Shown here: piece by piece, positions 1 to 7,978 of the stretch
Position numbering within the stretch: the first letter of the stretch is position 1
Layout: the number at the start of each line of letters is the position of its first letter
Assembly: GCA_041396985.1 (NCBI GenBank)
Contig: JAWKXO010000003.1
Location: 310,001 to 374,000, forward strand
DNA: 64,000 nt
Source: Emcibacteraceae bacterium
GTDB taxonomy: Bacteria; Pseudomonadota; Alphaproteobacteria; Sphingomonadales; Emcibacteraceae
Direction of reading: 5' to 3'
Program-made: the position numbers and the translations under genes
Notes under the pieces: model-generated
What the model was told of the DNA's origin: nothing
What the model saw: only the letters and a program-made list of their open reading frames with translations
The model's database searches: none

Positions 1-907
1 AAAGCCGGTCAATATCCTTCATGGTGAAATCGCATTCTGCCTCACTTGCGGCGGCAAGCAGGTGCAGAACCGTGTTGGTTGATCCTCCCATGGCAATATC
101 AAGGGCCATGGCATTTTCAAAAGCATTGAATGACGCGATTGAGCGGGGAAGCACGCTTTTATCATCATGGTGGTAATATTGCTTTGTGATATTCATGATG
201 GTTTTTGCCGCGCCCAGGAAAAGCTGCCTGCGGTCACTATGGGTGGCTAGGGCGGAGCCGTTACCAGGCAGGGAAAGCCCCAGAGCTTCGGTCAGGCAGT
301 TCATGCTGTTAGCCGTGAACATGCCGGAGCAGGAACCGCAGGTCGGGCAGGCGGACTGTTCAACTTTTGCCACAGTTTCATCATCAACATTAGGATCAAC
401 ACCCATGATAATGGCGTCGACAAGATCAAGTCCGTGATTAATGCCTTCTGTCTTTCCGGCTTCCATCGGACCGCCGGAAACAAACACGGTCGGTATATTA
501 AGCCGAAGCGAGGCCATCAGCATACCCGGGGTGATTTTATCGCAATTGGATATACAGACCATGGCATCTGCACAGTGGGCATTGACCATATATTCAACAC
601 TGTCGGCGATAATTTCGCGGCTAGGCAGGCTGTAAAGCATCCCATCATGACCCATGGCAATGCCATCATCGACAGCGATAGTGTTAAATTCTTTTGCAAT
701 GCCACCATGGCTTTCAATTTCACGGGCAACCATCTGGCCAAGATCTTTTAAGTGAACGTGTCCCGGCACAAATTGGGTGAAGCTGTTTACGACCGCAATA
801 ATCGGTTTTCCAAAATCCTTGTCTGTCACACCGGTCGCGCGCCACAGCGCACGGGCACCAGCCATATTACGGCCATGGGTTGAGGTTTTGGAACGATATT
901 CAGGCAT
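1..907 (-). CDS. ilvD: Dihydroxy-acid dehydratase, N-terminal part (cut by window edge)
   Basis: Catalyses dehydration of 2,3-dihydroxy acids to 2-keto acids, the third common step of valine, leucine and isoleucine synthesis, in the cytoplasm. About 302 residues are visible, starting MPEYRSKTSTHGRNMAGAR; the family is usually 560-620 residues, so the C-terminal half lies left of the window. Visible family landmarks are the Fe-S and Mg binding stretches ISNCDKITPGM and SACPTCGSCSGM (about 322-354 on the DNA). The start is the ATG at 907. It is divergent from the threonine aldolase gene across a 98-bp gap, and the pairing makes sense because threonine metabolism feeds isoleucine synthesis. The reading frame is intact to the edge. 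Confidence 0.95.
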   Translation of the reverse strand, partial: MPEYRSKTSTHGRNMAGARALWRATGVTDKDFGKPIIAVVNSFTQFVPGHVHLKDLGQMVAREIESHGGIAKEFNTIAVDDGIAMGHDGMLYSLPSREIIADSVEYMVNAHCADAMVCISNCDKITPGMLMASLRLNIPTVFVSGGPMEAGKTEGINHGLDLVDAIIMGVDPNVDDETVAKVEQSACPTCGSCSGMFTANSMNCLTEALGLSLPGNGSALATHSDRRQLFLGAAKTIMNITKQYYHHDDKSVLPRSIASFNAFENAMALDIAMGGSTNTVLHLLAAASEAECDFTMKDIDRL

Positions 908-1005
908 CTTACTTTCTTTCTGATAGGCTTTTAATTAATTATCTGTAATAAATACCAACATTACGTCATTTGTCGATAACTAAGTAAGAAAATTGGGAGC
1001 ATTTT

Positions 1006-2028
1006 ATGCGAAGCGATAATAATTCGGGCGTGTCACCTGAAATTTTAAAGGCTATTATGGATGAAAATGAGGGGGACGCGATCGCTTACGGTCATGATGA
1101 TGTTACGGTGCGCTCAGAAGAAGCATTTAAAAAGCTTTTTGAAACGGATAAGCTAAAGGCCTTTAATCTTATTTCCGGGACTGCTGCCAATTCACTCATA
1201 ATCGCGACATTGTCACCGACGTATGGGGCGGTTTTTTGTCATCAGGACAGTCATATCAATTGTGATGAATGTGGTGCTATCGAATTTCAAAGCGGTGGCG
1301 CAAAACTGATCCCGATAAATGGCGCTGACGGTAAAATTAAGGTTAGCGAACTTGAGGAAGCCATTGGCCGTTTTACGGTCGGGGAAGCTCACCACAGTCA
1401 ACCTTCTATGCTCAGTATTGCCAACGTAACCGAAGCCGGTACCGTTTATACGCCGGATGAGGTTTATGAACTTTCGTGTTTGCTTAAAAAACATAATTTA
1501 AAACTGCATATGGACGGGGCAAGATTTGCCAATGCGGTCGCCAAAATTGGCTGCAGTGCTGCGGAAATGACCTGGAAAGCGGGCGTGGATGCCCTATCCT
1601 TTGGCGCGACGAAAAATGGCGCACTTGGTGCAGAAGCGGCAATTTTTTTCAATGATAGTGAAGACGGGAGCTTTATTTACCGCCGCATGAGAAGTGGGCA
1701 TCTGGTTTCCAAAATGCGGTTTATTTCCGCACAAATTATTGCTTATACTGAAAATGATTTGTGGCTTAAGAATGCTGAACATGCCAATGCGATGGCAGAA
1801 AAACTCTTTCAGGGGGTTAAGTATGCGAGCGGAATAAAATTTACTTATCCCGTTCAGTCAAATGTCATGTTTGCTGAAATTGAAGACGGATTAAGAGATC
1901 GGCTCTGGCAGGCAGGGTTCCGGTTTTATACTAGCAATATTTCCGGGGTAAAACGGTCCCGTCTGGTTACGGCATTTAATACGGATCCTGCCGATATTGA
2001 TAGATTTATTGAGCTTGTTAAAAATTAA
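1006..2028 (+). CDS. ltaE: Low-specificity L-threonine aldolase (PLP enzyme)
   Basis: A fold-type I PLP enzyme of 340 residues that cleaves L-threonine or allo-threonine to glycine and acetaldehyde. The product begins MRSDNNSGVSPEILKA, typical of the family, with the HMDGARFANA stretch at 168-177 carrying the cofactor-binding aspartate. The Schiff-base lysine is K203 in SFGATKNG. Length fits the usual 330-350 residues and the frame is complete. It is preceded by a GGGAGC ribosome-binding site six bases before the ATG. It is divergent from ilvD and is followed after 55 bp by a small lipoprotein gene on the same strand. A related beta-eliminating lyase activity cannot be excluded from sequence alone. 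Confidence 0.9.
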   Translation: MRSDNNSGVSPEILKAIMDENEGDAIAYGHDDVTVRSEEAFKKLFETDKLKAFNLISGTAANSLIIATLSPTYGAVFCHQDSHINCDECGAIEFQSGGAKLIPINGADGKIKVSELEEAIGRFTVGEAHHSQPSMLSIANVTEAGTVYTPDEVYELSCLLKKHNLKLHMDGARFANAVAKIGCSAAEMTWKAGVDALSFGATKNGALGAEAAIFFNDSEDGSFIYRRMRSGHLVSKMRFISAQIIAYTENDLWLKNAEHANAMAEKLFQGVKYASGIKFTYPVQSNVMFAEIEDGLRDRLWQAGFRFYTSNISGVKRSRLVTAFNTDPADIDRFIELVKN

Positions 2029-2083
2029 ATCTAAGCCTCAACTATAAAGATTATTTTAACAAATATCGTGATATTTTTAATCC

Positions 2084-2425
2084 ATGATGATTAGAAAAAT
2101 TGTTACATTTGTCCTTGTATCTTTGCTTTATGTTTCGCTTTTTGCCTGCGACAGTAATCAGGATAAACATAAAAAAACGCTTGAGGAAAAACTGGCGGAC
2201 AGTTTCAGCCAATCAGAAGAAATTGTCAAAAACCGTGTCAATGTCATTGTAAAGGCCAGCGAAGATAAAAACTATATGCTGGCTATGAATGAGCTTGCCA
2301 TATTATCTGCTTCAAAAATTAATAATCCCGAACAAAAACAGGCTATAAAGCTTCTTATGACCCAGCTTCGCTTTAATATGGAAGAAGAAGAAATTGCAGC
2401 GAAAACCAAAAGTTCAGAGCGTTAA
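2084..2425 (+). CDS. Small predicted lipoprotein, unknown function
   Basis: A 113-residue protein with a short basic N-terminus, a hydrophobic segment and a lipobox-like LFAC with the cysteine at residue 22, so it is probably an exported lipoprotein. The mature part is polar, rich in Lys and Glu and probably helical (EEKLADSFSQSEEIVKNRV and a Glu-rich tail). I recognise no family. It sits between threonine aldolase and a two-helix membrane protein on the same strand with gaps of 55 and 91 bp. Codon use looks like the neighbours. Export is inferred from the signal only. Confidence 0.6.
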   Translation: MMIRKIVTFVLVSLLYVSLFACDSNQDKHKKTLEEKLADSFSQSEEIVKNRVNVIVKASEDKNYMLAMNELAILSASKINNPEQKQAIKLLMTQLRFNMEEEEIAAKTKSSER

Positions 2426-2516
2426 TTCTGTCGAAATTCATCACTAAGATATTGACATCTTGCATCAAAATAACCCAATATATTGAAATTAAAGGTTGTT
2501 TTAGATGGGTTGATGA

Positions 2517-2780
2517 ATGGATAAATCAACATCCGGTTTAATCTGGAAACTTGTAATTGCCTCGCTTTGTGTTGGGCTATTGCTTAGCTTTTTTGAAATT
2601 GACCCCGTCGCTCTTATTGAAAATGTACCGGATACGCTCGGGCGAATACTTGAAGTCGTGCTTGATATTATCAACTGGGCTGGAAAATATATAATACTTG
2701 GCGCAATTATTGTTATTCCAATTTGGATATTGTTCAATATCAAAACAATTTTCCAAAAGTTATTTGGCAGTAAAAAGTAA
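2517..2780 (+). CDS. Small two-helix membrane protein, DUF6460-like
   Basis: An 87-residue protein with two hydrophobic segments at about 9-25 and 58-74, separated by an amphipathic stretch (PDTLGRILEVVLDIINWAGKY), and a basic tail ending LFGSKK. Layout and length resemble the alphaproteobacterial DUF6460 family of small inner-membrane proteins of unknown function; I make this assignment from memory of the pattern, so it is tentative. It is followed within three bases by a GC-rich hairpin, so it is probably the last gene of its transcript. Confidence 0.6.
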   Translation: MDKSTSGLIWKLVIASLCVGLLLSFFEIDPVALIENVPDTLGRILEVVLDIINWAGKYIILGAIIVIPIWILFNIKTIFQKLFGSKK

Positions 2781-2782
2781 AA

Positions 2783-2798
2783 AACCCCATCTGGGGTT
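2783..2798 (+). terminator. Rho-independent terminator-like hairpin after the DUF6460-like gene
   Basis: AACCCC-atct-GGGGTT forms a perfect 6-bp stem with a 4-base loop directly behind the stop codon at 2780. It is preceded by an A-run, but no long T-tract follows on the plus strand, so termination is likely rather than certain. Confidence 0.55.
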
Positions 2799-2842
2799 AT
2801 CAATATAAACATCAAAATATGGATATAGAAGGGTATAATACT

Positions 2843-3379
2843 ATGTCAGCTAATAATACCAGTAATTCCTATGGATGGGTTTCAAAAACATTTCACTGGG
2901 GGATGTTTTTCATAATTGTTGGCCAGTTCTGGCTAGGGGGCAACTTCAAGAAAGATGCCTATGAAGGTATGGGCTTAAGCAAATTACATTTTTCTGTTGG
3001 GTTGCTCATTTTGTTTTTAATTTTAATTCGGTTTGCATGGCGCGCAAAAAACCCTATTCCGGAATTGCCGGAAGGAACCGGTAAACTGCAGGCTCTTGGC
3101 GCACACGGGCTCCATATTTTATTCTACGTGCTTCTCATCGGATTGCCGGTTGCAGGCATTTGTATTGTGCAGGCAAAAGGCGGTACCGTTTCATTTTTTG
3201 GATTGTTTGATGTGCCGAGATTTGTTGCTAAAGCTGAATCATCAGCGGATCTGGCCGAATTGATGCATGAAGTTTTTGCAAAAATTACCTTTCTTTCAGT
3301 GCTGCTGCATATAGGCATGGCGCTTTTCCATCATTATGTGAAGAAGGATAATGTGCTTCGCCGCATGCTGCCCTGGTAA
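2843..3379 (+). CDS. Cytochrome b561 family protein
   Basis: A diheme inner-membrane cytochrome of about 178 residues that passes electrons between the quinone pool and periplasmic or unknown partners. Four hydrophobic segments are visible, with the histidines expected for b-heme ligation: TFHWGMF near the N-terminus, KLHFSVG, AHGLHILFY and LLHIGMALFHH. I chose the ATG at 2843 rather than the in-frame ATG at 2819 because AGAAGGG lies ten bases before 2843 and homologues begin close to the first helix (SYGWVSKTFHW). A hairpin at 3409-3424 follows. The electron-transfer partner is not evident from the neighbourhood. Confidence 0.9.
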   Translation: MSANNTSNSYGWVSKTFHWGMFFIIVGQFWLGGNFKKDAYEGMGLSKLHFSVGLLILFLILIRFAWRAKNPIPELPEGTGKLQALGAHGLHILFYVLLIGLPVAGICIVQAKGGTVSFFGLFDVPRFVAKAESSADLAELMHEVFAKITFLSVLLHIGMALFHHYVKKDNVLRRMLPW

Positions 3380-3408
3380 AACTCGGTTTGCATAGTAAAG
3401 ATAATCAA

Positions 3409-3429
3409 GGGACCTCCGGGTCCCTTTTT
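3409..3429. terminator. Terminator between convergent cytochrome b561 and MATE genes
   Basis: GGGACC-tccg-GGTCCC is a perfect 6-bp GC-rich stem followed on the plus strand by TTTTT. It terminates the cytochrome b561 transcript and overlaps the end of the convergent MATE gene. The stem could also act on the opposite strand, but the T-tract is only on the plus side. Confidence 0.85.
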
Positions 3430-4787
3430 CATAGGGGTTTTAGCTTTCGAATGGTTCTGGAAATCCAGAGAAATCCGACAATGCCGGCGATCATATTGGA
3501 AACACTGATAACAAGGAAAGCTGTTTCAAGATCATAAAATCTTGACGCCGCGTAAACCAATGGAAGCTGTAGGAAAAATACCCTTAATGCCGATATGACA
3601 ACACCGGGCATGGGTTTACCTATACTGTTGAACATGGCATTGGCACTCATCACAATACCGTATAAACCGTATGATGCAGGAACCACATATAAATAGGAAG
3701 CTGTTAAAGAGGTTATTTTAGGATCATCAGAAAATAATCCTGCCAGTGAATTGGCAAGCAGTCCTAAAATTACGGCCATCAGACCGCCCCAGATCATGCA
3801 GAAAATGGCGGCTTTTTTGATACATTCCTCTATCCGGTCATAATTTCCTGCACCGATGTTCTGTCCCAGAAACGGGCCGACCACGGATGATAATGCAAAA
3901 AACAGGACGAGTGACAGGGCTTCGATTGTAGTTGCAACGTTGGTTGCGGCAACAGCGTCACTTCCATAACGGGCAATAATAGAAATGATAATTGCTGCGA
4001 CAATCGGGATAATCATATTGGTGCCGGTTGCCGGAATTCCTACATGCAGAGTCCGTTTGATTGAGGGTATAAAACTGCTTAATGTTGTTTTTTTAAAGCA
4101 TAAAACCTGAAAACGATATGTCAGGAAATAAAGGATGGCTGAGAAACTTATAAACCTGGTAATTAAGGATGCAATCGCAGCGCCCTGAAATCCCAATTCG
4201 GGAAAACCAATTAGGCCAAATATAAGAATAGGATCAAGGACAGCATTGGCCAATGCGGAAAAAAGCATTAATTTGCCCTGAAGCCCCGTATCACCCAGTG
4301 CCCGCATGGCAGCGCCACCAGTCATCGGCACCATAATGAATATTGGTGATAAATACCATATGGTTACATATTCTCTTATGAGCGGTAATATTTTTTCCTC
4401 TGCACCCATTGCTGTGAAAAGCGGGTCAATGGTCAGCAATCCGACAACAGTGAAAGTCAGTGAAAGAATGACGGTAAAAAGAAGAGTGTTTGTCGCAAGG
4501 CATTTAATTTCTTGGTCATCCTTGTTGCCGGCAGCCCTGGCAAGGACAGAGGATATACCGGCACTTAGGCCAATGGAAGCAGAAATGACAATCATCGCCA
4601 TACGGGAAATAAATCCCATGGCAGCGAGTTCATCCGTGCCGAGTTTGCCAATATAGAATAGATCAACAAACGTAAACGACATGTTCGCCATGAGCCCGAT
4701 AACCATTGGCAGAGCCATTCTGATAAGATGTTTATGAACAGGACCGGTTGTAAGGTCAACTCTTGGCGAATTTTTTGTGGCGGCCAT
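3429..4787 (-). CDS. MATE family efflux transporter
   Basis: A 452-residue inner-membrane multidrug/toxin exporter driven by Na+ or H+. The N-terminus (TTGPVHKHLIRMALPMVIGLMANMSFTFVDLFYIGKLG) has the pattern of the MatE domain, and the second half repeats it (GIPATGTNMIIPIVAAIIISIIARYG); about twelve hydrophobic segments are visible, the normal number. Length fits the family. The gene is monocistronic, convergent with cytochrome b561 and divergent from yaaA over about 180 bp of AT-rich DNA. The substrate cannot be told from sequence. Confidence 0.9.
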   Translation of the reverse strand: MAATKNSPRVDLTTGPVHKHLIRMALPMVIGLMANMSFTFVDLFYIGKLGTDELAAMGFISRMAMIVISASIGLSAGISSVLARAAGNKDDQEIKCLATNTLLFTVILSLTFTVVGLLTIDPLFTAMGAEEKILPLIREYVTIWYLSPIFIMVPMTGGAAMRALGDTGLQGKLMLFSALANAVLDPILIFGLIGFPELGFQGAAIASLITRFISFSAILYFLTYRFQVLCFKKTTLSSFIPSIKRTLHVGIPATGTNMIIPIVAAIIISIIARYGSDAVAATNVATTIEALSLVLFFALSSVVGPFLGQNIGAGNYDRIEECIKKAAIFCMIWGGLMAVILGLLANSLAGLFSDDPKITSLTASYLYVVPASYGLYGIVMSANAMFNSIGKPMPGVVISALRVFFLQLPLVYAASRFYDLETAFLVISVSNMIAGIVGFLWISRTIRKLKPL

Positions 4788-4964
4788 TAATCTGTAAAGT
4801 CCTGAAAAACTGGTGAGTATTGTTATTCTAAATGGGGCTATATTTAAGCGAAGTCAATAGGGCAGTGATAAAATAAAATATACTGTAAAAATCCGGTGAG
4901 TATGTTATTTGTAGGGTGGAATTGATATTTTTTAGAAGAGTTATAAACAGGAAATTAAAATAAG

Positions 4965-5738
4965 ATGATTGTTGTTGTATCGCCCGCAAAAAAATTGGAT
5001 TTTGAAAGTGATGAGGTAAAACCAAACTGGTCGGTTCCCGATTATCTGGACCAAAGTGAAACGCTTATCAATGCTGCCAGAAAGATGAGCCGGAAGAAAA
5101 TTGCCGATATCATGAATTTAAGTGATGCGCTTGCCGATCTCAATTATGAAAGATACCGGGATTTTTCAACGCCGTTCACCCTGACCAATTCCCGTCAGGC
5201 TATTCTGGCGTTCAAAGGGGACACATATATCGGGCTTGATGCCGAGACATTATCTGAAGATGACATGAACTATGCACAGGATCATTTAAGAATATTGTCC
5301 GGCCTTTACGGTATTCTTCGCCCGCTTGATCTGATGCAGGCATACAGGCTTGAAATGGGCTGCGGAATTAAAATTCCCAGACGGCGCAATTTATATGATT
5401 TCTGGGGTGATCTTTTGACCGACGGGCTTAATAAATTGATGGATGAACAGAAAACAGATGTGGTCATCAACTGTGCTTCCAATGAATATTTTAAATCAAT
5501 TAATAAAAAGAAATTAAAAGGCAGAGTGATTACACCTGTTTTTAAAATAGTCAGGGACGGAATGGCAAAAAGCCCGGGCATGATGGCCAAACGGGCACGG
5601 GGACAAATGGCGAGATTTATCATTCAGAAAAAAATTGAAGATCCAAAGGATTTAAAAAAATTCAAAACTGATGGCTATAAATTTATGCCGGGTCTTTCGA
5701 ATGAAGAAACAATGGAATTTCATAAAATTGTGGACTAA
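4965..5738 (+). CDS. yaaA: Peroxide stress protein YaaA (UPF0246)
   Basis: A cytoplasmic DNA-binding/iron-limiting protein induced by peroxide in E. coli, where it lowers free iron and oxidative DNA damage. The 257-residue product has the family N-terminus MIVVVSPAKKLDF, the FKGDTYIGLDAETL and LSGLYGILRPLDLMQAYRLEMG blocks, and the C-terminal RARGQMARFII and FMPGLSNEETMEF stretches. Length is normal. AGGAAATT lies just upstream of the ATG. The TauE/SafE gene begins five bases after its stop, so the two are probably co-transcribed. No OxyR site was recognised by eye. Confidence 0.93.
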   Translation: MIVVVSPAKKLDFESDEVKPNWSVPDYLDQSETLINAARKMSRKKIADIMNLSDALADLNYERYRDFSTPFTLTNSRQAILAFKGDTYIGLDAETLSEDDMNYAQDHLRILSGLYGILRPLDLMQAYRLEMGCGIKIPRRRNLYDFWGDLLTDGLNKLMDEQKTDVVINCASNEYFKSINKKKLKGRVITPVFKIVRDGMAKSPGMMAKRARGQMARFIIQKKIEDPKDLKKFKTDGYKFMPGLSNEETMEFHKIVD

Positions 5739-5743
5739 TCATC

Positions 5744-6502
5744 GTGATTGAAAGCCCTTTATTTTATGCCGTGGCGGTGGTTGCCGTTCTGATTGTCGGC
5801 ATATCAAAGGGCGGCTTCGTCGGTGGTTTCGGTATGCTTGCTGTGCCGATGATGTCAATGATCATTGACCCAAGACAGGCCGCGGCGATAATGCTTCCAA
5901 TTTTATGTGTTATGGATGTTTTTGCCGTTAAGGCATTTTGGGGAAAATGGGACCGTAAGGCGCTGATCAGTCTGGTGCCCGGTGCGGTGTTGGGAATTGT
6001 TATTGGCACAATAACTTTTAGATATCTCAACGCCGATATGATCCGAATTATTGTCGGCATTGTTACTATTCTCTTTGTACTGCAATATTACCTGATAGAC
6101 CGGCGAAGAAAAATGACTGCGGGTCTGGGCTATAACGCCATTAAGGGCGGGGTTCTTGGTGCTTTAAGCGGTTTTACCAGCTTTATCGCCCATGCCGGTG
6201 GCGGACCGCTTTCCATGTATCTGTTTCCCCTTAAGCTGGATAAAACCATTCTGGTGGCAACATCGGTATTTTTCTTCATTACGGTCAATTTTGTAAAGCT
6301 TATTCCCTATGCATGGCTCGGGCAGCTTTCAGGGGATAATCTGTTAACATCACTTGTGCTGCTGCCGCTGGCACCACTCGGAATAAAACTGGGTGTTTGG
6401 ATGCATAATAAAGTATCGACAGAGTTATTTTATAAAATCTGTTATATTGCGCTGCTTTTTACAGGCTTGAAGCTCATATATGACGGGTCAGGTGGCCTTT
6501 AA
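5744..6502 (+). CDS. TauE/SafE family membrane transporter
   Basis: A 252-residue inner-membrane protein of the TauE/SafE (DUF81) family, whose characterised members export sulfite, sulfoacetate or related anions. The first segment carries the family glycine-rich stretch GISKGGFVGGFGMLAVPMM and the second half the matching GFTSFIAHAGGGPLSMYLFP; about eight hydrophobic helices are visible. The start is a GTG at 5744, since no ATG precedes the first helix. It is closely behind yaaA and its last four bases overlap the end of the convergent EipA-like gene. The substrate is unknown. Confidence 0.9.
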   Translation: MIESPLFYAVAVVAVLIVGISKGGFVGGFGMLAVPMMSMIIDPRQAAAIMLPILCVMDVFAVKAFWGKWDRKALISLVPGAVLGIVIGTITFRYLNADMIRIIVGIVTILFVLQYYLIDRRRKMTAGLGYNAIKGGVLGALSGFTSFIAHAGGGPLSMYLFPLKLDKTILVATSVFFFITVNFVKLIPYAWLGQLSGDNLLTSLVLLPLAPLGIKLGVWMHNKVSTELFYKICYIALLFTGLKLIYDGSGGL

Positions 6503-7113
6503 AACGGTATCCAGTCTCTTTCTTTGGTAAAATGAAGGTATCCCAGATTAACTCCGGCCCGAAGGCCAACACCCAGGCGAATGGGGGCAATAATAATTTC
6601 ATCGACTTGTTGGTAATTCATGCCGAACCCTGCAACATAATAAAAGCTGCCTTCCACGGCCGGGAAGCGTTGGAATAGTTCCTCAGTGTCATTCAGGTTA
6701 TAAACAAGAGCAAAGACACGAGACCCGTTGGCGCCGACATCAATACCTATTGATGGTCCTTTCCAGTAAACACGTCTGTCACCTTCAATTTTATGGGACA
6801 ATGTTCCGTCCCCATAGCGTGCACCGACAACAAGTGCGGCACTGGCCTCTGTCCCTATGATATAACCATTTGGACGCCCCAGATCGGCAAAAGCCTTTTC
6901 AATAACGCTGGCGACTGCTTCCGATCCTTCGCCGAAAAAGCCTGACGCCGCGTTAATAATGCTTTCCTTATCATAAGTCGTATCCACATTTGTACCATCC
7001 ATATTTTGCGATGTAGCAGGTGGTGGCGGTGATGTGGTTTCAGTATTTTTACCACCACAGGCAGTCAGGATCAGCACACATGACAATATTATCAATTTAA
7101 AGAAGCGGCGCAT
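6499..7113 (-). CDS. DUF1134 / EipA-family lipoprotein
   Basis: A 204-residue member of the DUF1134 family; the Brucella member EipA is an envelope-integrity protein. Family landmarks run through the second half: GRPNGYIIGTEA, VGARYGDGTLSHKIEG, VYWKGPSIGIDVGANGSRVFALVYNL, and the terminal GVGLRAGVNLGYLHFTKERDWIPF. The N-terminus is a lipoprotein signal with LTAC and Cys19, followed by a Pro/Thr-rich linker, so this copy appears membrane-anchored. The gene is last in a minus-strand run: its ATG overlaps the stop of the DUF2842-like gene by one base. Family assignment is strong; its exact role is inferred. Confidence 0.88.
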   Translation of the reverse strand: MRRFFKLIILSCVLILTACGGKNTETTSPPPPATSQNMDGTNVDTTYDKESIINAASGFFGEGSEAVASVIEKAFADLGRPNGYIIGTEASAALVVGARYGDGTLSHKIEGDRRVYWKGPSIGIDVGANGSRVFALVYNLNDTEELFQRFPAVEGSFYYVAGFGMNYQQVDEIIIAPIRLGVGLRAGVNLGYLHFTKERDWIPF

Positions 7114-7340
7114 TATTCTTTCCCCGGTATTTTGGTGCTATTAATTTTATACATTATTGGTTTTGCAGGAAATATCCAGATAATTCCTGCAACCATATAA
7201 CCAATAAGTTCGAGCATAATATGACCCGAAAAAAAGGCATCAATAAGACGACTGATTATCAGGATATAAATAACCATTGCAGCAATCATCAACATGAGCC
7301 AAAGCAGCTTAGAAAATTTTGGTGATGACTTTTCAGACAT
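7113..7340 (-). CDS. DUF2842-like small inner-membrane protein
   Basis: A 75-residue protein with two hydrophobic segments at about 12-35 and 40-60. The second segment and what follows (YMVAGIIWIFPAKPIMYKI) match the alphaproteobacterial DUF2842 pattern of a helix ending in a Pro-Ala-x-Pro-Leu/Ile motif. Function is unknown. The stop and the next start form TAATG with the EipA-like gene, which means translational coupling. Upstream lies the 45-residue membrane peptide gene, ending nine bases before this start. Confidence 0.7.
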   Translation of the reverse strand: MSEKSSPKFSKLLWLMLMIAAMVIYILIISRLIDAFFSGHIMLELIGYMVAGIIWIFPAKPIMYKINSTKIPGKE

Positions 7341-7349
7341 TGATTACAC

Positions 7350-7487
7350 TTAAATCCTTCCTGTAAAATATAAAACCAGATACATTGTGCCATAGACAAC
7401 TGTGGAAAAGGCGGCTGCAATGGCCAGAACTTTGAGATGGCGTCCAAGACTATAGAAAATTCGTTTAAAAATATTGCCAATTTCCAT
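7350..7487 (-). CDS. 45-residue single-pass membrane peptide (small gene)
   Basis: Reading the minus strand from the ATG at 7487 gives MEIGNIFKRIFYSLGRHLKV, then a hydrophobic helix (LAIAAAFSTVVYGTMYLVLYF) and TGRI before TAA: 45 residues with a basic amphipathic start and one membrane helix. The ATG lies three bases after the Nudix stop and its own stop is nine bases before the DUF2842-like start, so it fills the operon exactly. The tight fit, the protein-like composition and the correct positive-inside charge support a real gene, but there is no clear Shine-Dalgarno and I recognise no family. Confidence 0.6.
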   Translation of the reverse strand: MEIGNIFKRIFYSLGRHLKVLAIAAAFSTVVYGTMYLVLYFTGRI

Positions 7488-7490
7488 AGT

Positions 7491-7925
7491 TTATTCTGCT
7501 TTTTGTATCAAGGCTGATTTTTTTATTAGCTTAATGGTTTCCGACCATAAGTTATACTCTGTAAGCTGATTTAATGAAACCCATTTTGCGTCAAATGCAT
7601 CATCGCCAGCCTTAAGATCGCCTGATTGATAATCGGCTTTATAGTCAATCAGGCTATAATGATATTCAATATTTTTATCATGATCTCTTTTAATATAATC
7701 CACAGCATCGACGAGTGTAATATTTTTTATTGAAATTGAGGTTTCCTCAAAAACTTCCCGCATTGCCGTTTCCTTTAACCGTTCGCCAAGTTGTTGTGCG
7801 CCACCAGGAATGCTCCACTCGGATGATTTTGGTGGCTTGTTGCGCTTAATAAGCAGGACTTTATCATCTTTAAAAACAACAACACCAACGGCAGTGATTG
7901 GACGGGTCGGATATTCTCTTTTCAT
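7491..7925 (-). CDS. Nudix hydrolase
   Basis: A 144-residue phosphohydrolase acting on a nucleoside diphosphate linked to some group X. The Nudix box is clear at about residues 42-64: GAQQLGE, seven residues, then REVFEETSI, with the catalytic EE pair present. The long open frame could start at 8066, but that would run into the divergent SRAP gene; homology begins at MKREYPTRPITAVGVVVF, so I use the ATG at 7925. It heads the minus-strand run Nudix, 45-residue peptide, DUF2842-like, EipA-like. ADP-ribose or an oxidised nucleotide is a plausible substrate, but this is not shown by the sequence. Confidence 0.9.
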   Translation of the reverse strand: MKREYPTRPITAVGVVVFKDDKVLLIKRNKPPKSSEWSIPGGAQQLGERLKETAMREVFEETSISIKNITLVDAVDYIKRDHDKNIEYHYSLIDYKADYQSGDLKAGDDAFDAKWVSLNQLTEYNLWSETIKLIKKSALIQKAE

Positions 7926-7978
7926 TGGGGGCTTTTCATATATTATAGCTTTCGGTTTTACTATAACGTGATTGGGCC

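Noticed and set aside
517..741. Open frames inside the ilvD region on both strands
   Set aside because: The ilvD frame itself runs continuously from 907 to the window edge with all family motifs; the others are out-of-frame shadows.
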